Shown here: piece by piece, positions 58,847 to 64,000 of the stretch
Layout: the number at the start of each line of letters is the position of its first letter
Position numbering within the stretch: the stretch's first letter is position 1
DNA from: DASXHZ01 sp036488085
GTDB taxonomy: Bacteria > Acidobacteriota > Thermoanaerobaculia > Gp7-AA8
Length of the DNA stretch: 64,000 nt
Assembly (NCBI GenBank): GCA_036488085.1
Contig: DASXHZ010000059.1
Span: forward strand, 26,783 to 90,782
Direction: 5' to 3'
Notes under the pieces: generated by a model
What the model saw: only the letters and a program-made list of their open reading frames with translations
Told to the model about the DNA's origin: nothing
Databases searched by the model: none
Position numbers and translations under genes: made by a program

Positions 58847-59715
58847 CAGACCCGGTTCTGACCTTCATCATCCTGGCGTTCTTCTTCGCGGCCATCGCCG
58901 CCGCCCGCTACTTCAAGACGCTCGACACCGGCTTCGGCCGCGCCGCCGCATCCCCGATCGTGGCCGGCATCGCGTCGGGCGTCGTGATCCTGGTCGCCGG
59001 CCGCTTCACCGACTTCCACGCGATCGTGACCGGAGTCGTGATGACGCTCGCAGCGATCTACGTCCGCCAGACCGGCGACGAGAGCGAGGCACCCGAAGGG
59101 ATGCTCCTCGGCGCTCTCATCGGAGCATCGGCAGCGCTGCCGCTGGCGTTCTCCGGCGACAACGAGCTCCGCCACTTCTCGGAGTGCGCCCTCGCCGGCA
59201 CGATCGCCGGCTACGGCGTCACCTTCGCGCAGTTTCACGTGACCGACCGCGGGCGGCAGATCCTCCTCGACGTCATCACGGCGGTCGTCGCAATCGCCGC
59301 CGCAGCACTTCCGGCATTGGCCGAGCGCGCCGGATTTCGGGAACGCCCCATCGCCGTGGTCGTCGCCGTCGCGATCCCGCTGCTCTCCGCCGCCACCGTC
59401 TTCGGCCGCTGGCGGATCGTCCGATCGGAGCTGGCGCACGAGGCGGCGATCGGCGTCATCGACGCGCGCGACGTCCGCACCACCGCCCACCCGATCCTCC
59501 GCTTCGGCCGGTGCGGCTGGACAGACGCGGCGGCGCATCGCGAGTTCGTCCGCCTCGCGAACCGGATCGCATTACGCAAGCGCCAGCAACGGAATCGTCC
59601 GGACGACACGGCGCGGCTTTACCAATTGGAAATCATCAAACTCCGGATGCAGCTTCAGGAAATGGCGAATATCGGGCGTGATACTCATGAGGAAAGCGCG
59701 GCGCTGGAGCCGTGA
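58843..59715 (+). CDS. Polytopic membrane protein of unknown function
   Basis: 290 residues, ATG overlapping the ribF stop. Seven or so hydrophobic segments occupy residues 5-190 (including LTFIILAFFFAAIAAARYF, FHAIVTGVVMTLAAIYV, GMLLGALIGASAALPLAF and ILLDVITAVVAIAAAALPAL). The remaining 100 residues are soluble, charged and end in a helical coil (IIKLRMQLQEMANIGRDTHEE). No family recognised. Translational coupling to ribF suggests at least shared expression. Confidence 0.6.
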   Translation: MTDPVLTFIILAFFFAAIAAARYFKTLDTGFGRAAASPIVAGIASGVVILVAGRFTDFHAIVTGVVMTLAAIYVRQTGDESEAPEGMLLGALIGASAALPLAFSGDNELRHFSECALAGTIAGYGVTFAQFHVTDRGRQILLDVITAVVAIAAAALPALAERAGFRERPIAVVVAVAIPLLSAATVFGRWRIVRSELAHEAAIGVIDARDVRTTAHPILRFGRCGWTDAAAHREFVRLANRIALRKRQQRNRPDDTARLYQLEIIKLRMQLQEMANIGRDTHEESAALEP

Positions 59716-59724
59716 TTCGGTACG

Positions 59725-59784
59725 CGTGACTCGTGACTCGTGACTCGGGCGTCGAATCACGAGTAACGAGTAACGGGTAACGAA
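59725..59784. repeat. Word-repeat hairpin C (GTGACTC family)
   Basis: Arm 1 (59725-59747) has three GTGACTC units; an eight-base loop (GGCGTCGA); arm 2 (59756-59784) has ACGAGTA-type units. It lies between the membrane protein and lptD, nine bases before the lptD -10 element. Confidence 0.85.
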
Positions 59785-59792
59785 TTCACGGC

Positions 59793-59798
59793 TAGAAT
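59793..59798 (+). promoter_or_regulatory. -10 element (TAGAAT) of lptD
   Basis: TAGAAT ends ten bases before the ATG at 59809, as for ruvX. An ATG at 59797 inside the box is an alternative start but would be transcribed only from further upstream. Confidence 0.4.
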
Positions 59799-59808
59799 GC
59801 GCTCGGTA

Positions 59809-62145
59809 ATGACGCGACGTTCTCTCGCCGCAATCGTCTGGCTGTTCTCGGCAACCACGCTCCTGGCACAGACCCTTCCGCCGTTCCCGCAGCCGCCGCA
59901 GCCGTCGGGACAGAAGCGCTTCCGCTTCGTGGCGCCGACGATGAAGAAGGGAAGCGAGATCCAGTGGAAGATCCCGCAGGACGGCCACCTCGAGATGGTC
60001 CGCGAGGAGTACGCGATCATGTACCCGAACGTCGAGATCACGTACCAGGACGTGAAGGTGCACGCCGACAAGATCACCGCGAACCTGAAGACTAAAGACG
60101 TCGTGGCCGAGGGGCATGTGATCGTCGATGAAGGCCCGACGAGACTGACGGCCGACCATATCGTCTACAACCTCGACTCGAAGACCGGCACCTTCTTCAC
60201 CGCCACCGGCGCGCTGCAACCCGACATGTACTTCACCGGCGAGCGGATCGAGAAGACGGGCGAGACGACCTACCGGCTCACCAACGGCATCATCACCTCG
60301 TGCGACCTCGACCGGCCGGCTTGGTCGTTCCACGTCGTGCGCGCCGACGTCACGCTCGACGATTACGCGTACATGCACGGCGTATCGTTCCGGGCGCGCG
60401 AGCTGCCGCTGATCTGGCTCCCGCGCCTCATCTGGCCGACGAAGGCCGACCGCGCGCGGGGCTTCCTCATCCCCCGCCTCTTGCTCACGAACCCTTCGAG
60501 CAAGGCGGGATTCGGCGAGCGGCTCATCCTCGGCTACTTCATGCCGATCGGCGACTCCGTCGACGTCACCGCCTACGCGGACCTCAGCACCAAGAACTAT
60601 GAGGGCATCGGCATCGACCTCCGCTACCTCCCGTCGCCGAACGTCAAGCTCGGCGAGCTGAATGCGTGGGTGATCCACAACCCCGATCCCGATCCCGACG
60701 TCGCGCACGAGCCGGCGAAGACGGAGTGGCGGTATCAGTACCAGCACGCGCAGGACAACCTGCCGGGCGGCTTCCGCGGCGTCATCGACGTGCAGGACTA
60801 CTCCGACCTCGACTTCTTCCGCCGTTACGACCGCGACCCGCGTCTGAACTCGCTCTCGAACGTCTACTCCGCGGCGTACCTGACCAAAAACGATCCGCGC
60901 TACTCGCTCAACATCCTCACCGACCGCCGCGACATCTTCCTCGGGCATGAAACGTCGAGCGCCAGCTCGCCGATCATCAAACAGCGCTTCGAGGAGCTCC
61001 CGGCGCTGCAGTTTCGCATGTACCCGCAGCGGGTACTCAGCTCGCCGATCTATTTCTCGATGGAGTCGTCGGCCTCGCATCTGAAGACCACCGGCCTGCT
61101 GACGGGGCCGAATGCCGATTACGATCGCTTCGATATCTTCCCGACCCTCTCGCTGCAGCTCCGTACGCCGCCGTGGCTCTCGATCAAGCCGCAGGTGTCC
61201 GTGCGCGAGACGCGCTACTCATCGCAGCTCGACGACGCGTCGGCCGCGGGCGTGGAGTTTCCTGAGAAGACGCTCGACCAGTCGCTGAACCGCTCGTACG
61301 CGCAGGGACAGGTGGACGTCGTCGGTCCGTCTTTCTCGCGCATCTTCAACCGCCAGATCGGCGACTTCATCCGCTTCAAGCACGTCATCGAGCCGCGGTT
61401 CCGCTACGTCTACACGACCGACGTCTTCGACGCGCAGAACCACGTCATCCGATTCGACACCGTCGACACGCCGCTACTGCCGGTCGTCCAGAACTCAGTG
61501 CAGTATTCGCTCACGCAGCGTCTCATCGCCCGCGAGAAAGACCCGAAGTCGTCGCCGCGCGAAATCCTGACGTTCTCGCTGACGCAGACCGTCTCGCTTT
61601 CGAAGCCGTTCACGAGCGCCTCGGGCGGCACGCTCACGAGCACGACGCAGCAGAACGGCAAGTTCACGCCGCTGGTCGCGCAGCTCCACGTCAATCCCTA
61701 CCAGTCGATCACCGCCGACGCGCAGGCGACATTCGGCAACGTCTCGCACCAGATCGATCAGGCGAGCTTCTCGGCGAACCTCGTCGGTACCGGCAAGTGG
61801 GCCGACCGTTACCTCGGCTTCACCTGGTTCGCGTCGTTCCAGACGCCCACCGCGACGATCCCAACCGACCCGAACACGATCAATCTCCAGACGCCTGCCG
61901 CGAGCCAGTTGCGCCTCAACGCCGGCTCGCCGCTGTGGCGCAGCCACCTCCGCGCCGACGTCGCGGTGAATTACGACGCCGAAACCGGGCAGCTCCTCGA
62001 ACAGGACTATCGCCTCGGCGGCCAGGGCTCCTGCTGGGGCCTCTCACTCGAGTACCGCCGCTACTTCACGTTCGACCGCGGCTACATCCCAACCGTGGGG
62101 ATCGCGGTGACGCTGAAGAACGTCGGCACCTTCGGTACGCATTGA
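59809..62145 (+). CDS. lptD: LPS-assembly outer membrane protein LptD
   Basis: 778 residues from the ATG giving MTRRSLAAIVW, with a signal peptide to about LLAQ. The jelly-roll OstA-like N-terminal domain follows (VHADKITANLKTKDVVAEGHVIVDEGPTRLTADHIVYNL). The C-terminal barrel has ARGFLIPRLLLTNPSSKAGFGERL and strands ending GLSLEYRRYF. Length and order fit LptD; the Cys pairs of E. coli are reduced to few Cys here. It inserts lipopolysaccharide in the outer membrane, confirming a diderm host. A pilin-like gene starts on its stop codon. Confidence 0.92.
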   Translation: MTRRSLAAIVWLFSATTLLAQTLPPFPQPPQPSGQKRFRFVAPTMKKGSEIQWKIPQDGHLEMVREEYAIMYPNVEITYQDVKVHADKITANLKTKDVVAEGHVIVDEGPTRLTADHIVYNLDSKTGTFFTATGALQPDMYFTGERIEKTGETTYRLTNGIITSCDLDRPAWSFHVVRADVTLDDYAYMHGVSFRARELPLIWLPRLIWPTKADRARGFLIPRLLLTNPSSKAGFGERLILGYFMPIGDSVDVTAYADLSTKNYEGIGIDLRYLPSPNVKLGELNAWVIHNPDPDPDVAHEPAKTEWRYQYQHAQDNLPGGFRGVIDVQDYSDLDFFRRYDRDPRLNSLSNVYSAAYLTKNDPRYSLNILTDRRDIFLGHETSSASSPIIKQRFEELPALQFRMYPQRVLSSPIYFSMESSASHLKTTGLLTGPNADYDRFDIFPTLSLQLRTPPWLSIKPQVSVRETRYSSQLDDASAAGVEFPEKTLDQSLNRSYAQGQVDVVGPSFSRIFNRQIGDFIRFKHVIEPRFRYVYTTDVFDAQNHVIRFDTVDTPLLPVVQNSVQYSLTQRLIAREKDPKSSPREILTFSLTQTVSLSKPFTSASGGTLTSTTQQNGKFTPLVAQLHVNPYQSITADAQATFGNVSHQIDQASFSANLVGTGKWADRYLGFTWFASFQTPTATIPTDPNTINLQTPAASQLRLNAGSPLWRSHLRADVAVNYDAETGQLLEQDYRLGGQGSCWGLSLEYRRYFTFDRGYIPTVGIAVTLKNVGTFGTH

Positions 62146-62534
62146 AACGCGCGTACATCGGAACCGCCGTCGCGGTACTCGTCGTCGCCGCCGCCATCGG
62201 TTTGACGCAGAAGCACAACCTCGACGCGCAGCACGCGCGTGAAACGGAACTACGCGGAGCGGTGCACTCCATCCGCCACGCGATCGCCGCGTATCACGTC
62301 AAGCATCAGCGGAACCCGGCGTCGCTCAACGATCTCGTGAGCGATGGCGAGTTGCGCGCCCTGCCATCCGACCCGATCACGCACTCGAATACGACCTGGA
62401 AAACGACGGTCGAAGAGAACGTGAGCATCGACGATTTCCAGTCCGTCACCGCGAAAAGCGCGCCGACGATCGTCGACGTCCACAGCGGCGCGAGCGGCAA
62501 TGACTCCGCCGGCAGAGCGTTCGCCGATTACTGA
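62142..62534 (+). CDS. Pilin-like membrane protein without prepilin leader
   Basis: 130 residues from a TTG overlapping the lptD stop (TTGA). One N-terminal helix (AYIGTAVAVLVVAAAIGLT) lacks the G-FTLIE cleavage motif. The soluble part matches GspG-like pilin heads: ELRGAVHSIRHAIAAYHVKHQRNPASLNDLVSDGELRALPSDPIT and a VVDVHSGA-like end. It may be a single-pass membrane protein with a pilin head, not a pilus subunit. With the secreted head protein at 53.5 kb, this makes two departures from the pilin plan in the window. Confidence 0.7.
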   Translation: MKRAYIGTAVAVLVVAAAIGLTQKHNLDAQHARETELRGAVHSIRHAIAAYHVKHQRNPASLNDLVSDGELRALPSDPITHSNTTWKTTVEENVSIDDFQSVTAKSAPTIVDVHSGASGNDSAGRAFADY

Positions 62535-62553
62535 TAGCATCCGCCGCGCTTTC

Positions 62554-63231
62554 ATGCCGAACGTCTACGAGTTCAAGGATTTCGAAGGGTCCAGCCACAG
62601 AATCCTGATCGATCTCCTCAGGCGTTTCACGCCGCGCGGCGGCACGCTTCTCGACCTCGGCGCCTCGGCCGGCCACCTCGGCGCCGCCGTTCACGATCAC
62701 TTCGACCGCACGATCGGCTTCGAGTACGAGGTCGCCTGCATCGGATCGCTGCACAAAATTTTCAACGACGCCGCCATCGCCGATCTCGAGACGATCAAGC
62801 GCCTTCCGACCGGCGTCGACGCCATCGTTCTGGGCGACGTCCTCGAGCACCTCCGCGATCCGGCCACCCTTCTGCGCCTCGTTCACGACTCCCTCGGCGC
62901 GAAGGGACGCGCGTTCGTCTCCGTACCGAACATCGCGAACATCACCGTGCGCCTCGGCCTCCTCTTCGGCATCTTTCAGTACCGCGACCGCGGCATCCTC
63001 GACAACACGCACCTCCGCTTCTACACGATGCGCACGATCCGCAATCAAATCGAAGCCGCGGGATTTCAGATCCTCGGCGTCCGCGGCTCGTCGATCCCCA
63101 TCCGCCTGATCGTCGGCAAATGGATGCCCGAGCCGCTCCTGCGCCTCGGCGAACGAATCCTCACGCTCCTGACGCGCCTCTGGAAGTCGCTCTTCGCCTA
63201 CCAGATCATCATCGTCGCAGCGCCGCGATGA
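62554..63231 (+). CDS. Class I SAM-dependent methyltransferase
   Basis: 225 residues from the ATG giving MPNVYEFKDF. SAM-binding motif I LLDLGASAGHLG (47-58), motif II-type AIVLGDVLEHL and the SVPNIANI strand fit the Methyltransf_23/UbiG-like fold. The C-terminal segment has a short hydrophobic part and ends IIIVAAPR. Substrate unknown; similar enzymes near lipid or polysaccharide genes act on surface sugars. It is the last gene before the tandem repeats. Confidence 0.85.
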   Translation: MPNVYEFKDFEGSSHRILIDLLRRFTPRGGTLLDLGASAGHLGAAVHDHFDRTIGFEYEVACIGSLHKIFNDAAIADLETIKRLPTGVDAIVLGDVLEHLRDPATLLRLVHDSLGAKGRAFVSVPNIANITVRLGLLFGIFQYRDRGILDNTHLRFYTMRTIRNQIEAAGFQILGVRGSSIPIRLIVGKWMPEPLLRLGERILTLLTRLWKSLFAYQIIIVAAPR

Positions 63232-63330
63232 TCGGCTCGCTCGAAGCGTAAATTGCCACCAAAACTGGACACACCCGAGCCAGAGGCGCGGACGCGCTCC
63301 CCGATCCCGGCGACTCGCGGCGCCGCCGCA

Positions 63331-63673
63331 GCGTGACGCGCGACTTGTCGCAATGCTCGCCCCGCCGTCGCAGCATGACGTTCGGCTTGTCGCAATGCTG
63401 CGCCCCGCCGCCGCCGCATGACGTGCGACTTGTCGCAACGCTACGCCCCGCCGCCACAGCGTGACGTGCGGCTTGTCTCAATGCCACGCCCCGCCGGCGC
63501 AGTGTGACGTAAGGCTTGTCGCAATGCTACGCCCCACCGTAACAGCGTGACGTGAGGCTTGTCGCAGCGCCTCGCCCCGCCACCGCAGCGCGACGTTCGG
63601 CTTATCGCAATGCCACGCCCCGCCGTAGCAGCGTGACGTGAGGCTTATCGCAATGTAACGCCACGCGCCGCAA
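63331..63673. repeat. 43-bp tandem repeat, eight copies
   Basis: Eight consecutive units (first 42 bp, the rest 43 bp) share GTGACGT, GGCTTGTCGCAATG and CGCCCCGCCG with substitutions at scattered positions. The unit is not a multiple of three, so open frames across it are incidental. Copies are about 75-90% alike by eye. The region 63232-63330 before it shows no gene or clear signal. The array ends at the edge of an IS element. Confidence 0.92.
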
Positions 63674-63676
63674 CAG

Positions 63677-64000
63677 GTAGTGTCTTGAAAGTTCAGCAAA
63701 AGAAAGGGTCAAAGACCGCTCCTGTAAAGTTCAAGTGGCGAAACCAAACCGAACAGGAGAGAGTCAATGACCCCGAAGAAGCGTAACGCAAGTGGTAAGG
63801 ATGTGAAGTCCGAGATCGCGGCGGATCGGGACTATCTGCGAGCGATGGTGCAGGAGCTGGTGCAGGACGTCATGGAAGCGGAGATGGCCGAAGCAGTGGG
63901 AGCGGGCCGGTACGAACGGTCGGCCGAGCGGCGGAGTCTGCGGAGCGGCTACTACGGCAGAAACCTGATCACGCGAGTGGGGACCCTGGAGCTGAGGGTT
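63677..64000 (+). mobile_element. IS256-family insertion sequence, left part (truncated by window)
   Basis: The noncoding left end begins near 63677 (GGTAGTGTCTTGAAAGTTCA) and includes AAAGTTCA twice (63688 and 63726), then the transposase. The right end and its terminal inverted repeat are outside the window, so the exact boundary and family IR cannot be confirmed. It is inserted directly after the 43-bp repeats. Confidence 0.75.
63767..64000 (+). CDS. IS256-family (Mutator-type) transposase, N-terminal part
   Basis: 78 residues visible; open at the window end. MTPKKRNASGKDVKSEIAAD is followed by RAMVQELVQDVMEAEMAEAVGAGRYERSAERRSLRSGYYGRNLITRVGTLELRV. The Y-E-R...R-x-G-Y...R-x-L-x-T-R-x-G-x-L-x-L pattern is the IS256/MULE N-terminal domain. 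AGGAGA precedes the ATG. The catalytic DDE residues lie beyond the end. Confidence 0.9.
   Translation, partial: MTPKKRNASGKDVKSEIAADRDYLRAMVQELVQDVMEAEMAEAVGAGRYERSAERRSLRSGYYGRNLITRVGTLELRV

Noticed and set aside
63331..63673. CRISPR-like array
   Set aside because: All 43 bases of each unit are related; there are no unique spacers and no cas genes. It is a plain tandem repeat.
62446..63699. Long minus-strand frames across the repeat array and methyltransferase gene
   Set aside because: The 43-bp unit is not a multiple of three and the frames only reflect GC-rich repeat content; no domain is recognisable.

Overview
The window is high-GC DNA, densely coding on both strands, from a diderm bacterium: it carries LptD, an Omp85-type outer-membrane barrel, lipoproteins and type IV pilus parts. 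The mixture (PilT, an MglA-type GTPase, PilZ, Ser/Thr-kinase-like and HD-GYP proteins, L-lysine 6-transaminase, an AmmeMemoRadiSam enzyme, a TolB-propeller protease-barrel) fits a soil or sediment Acidobacteriota lineage best. That placement is inference; no rRNA or tRNA gene was found to anchor it.

Layout. 1-2.9 kb: YfhO-type membrane protein (5' truncated) and an M20 peptidase. 3-5.3 kb: type IV pilin with a candidate sigma-54 promoter, then pilT and a zinc-ribbon/receiver-like protein on the other strand. 5.4-8.8 kb: ruvX, mltG (apparent AUA start) and a pseudokinase-TonB fusion. 8.8-18.8 kb: two GT39-like membrane glycosyltransferases, topoisomerase IB, a protease-propeller-barrel fusion with a small exported-protein operon, and dprA. 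18.8-25.2 kb: two small membrane-stress-type genes, then a tight operon queD-tldD-tldE-dppB-dppC-btuF-like. 25.2-30.2 kb: alpha/beta hydrolase, Rieske, AmrS, PAP2, Ca2+/H+ antiporter and an enoyl-CoA hydratase. 30.2-34.9 kb: RsbW/RsbV/RsbU-like partner-switching module and an enhancer-binding regulator with a variant GAFTGA loop. 34.9-38.8 kb: DUF2520 protein, extended MglA, MltD. 39-48.6 kb: ileS, small envelope genes, PHP, metallophosphoesterase, queG, B12-radical SAM. 48.6-63.2 kb: double PilZ, HAD, thiolase, lysine 6-transaminase, secreted pilin-like protein, desaturase, DUF488, a double REC-HD-GYP protein, ribF, lptD, a second pilin-like protein and a methyltransferase. 63.3-64 kb: eight 43-bp tandem repeats and the start of an IS256-family transposase.

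The most unusual feature is a set of intergenic elements built on one plan. A 7- or 8-bp word is repeated in tandem, followed by a short loop, followed by tandem copies of the reverse complement of the word. Eight loci fit the plan, using four unrelated words (GAGGTTRC, AGAGSGC, GTGACTC and AGTGACT). Some lie between codirectional genes, others in divergent promoter regions, and one supplies the end of queG. A separate 21-bp periodic array precedes queG. Other short palindromes (a CCGGCT-type REP in three copies, a 115-bp inverted repeat and a 90-bp inverted repeat) add to a repeat-rich intergenic landscape.

Genes that seem to work together: pilin, PilT, MglA, PilZ, HD-GYP and the sigma-54 activator (surface motility and its control); LptD, MltG, MltD, GH25 and the protease-barrel (envelope); QueD and QueG (queuosine); TldD/TldE beside peptide-type permeases; RsbW-V-U (partner switching).
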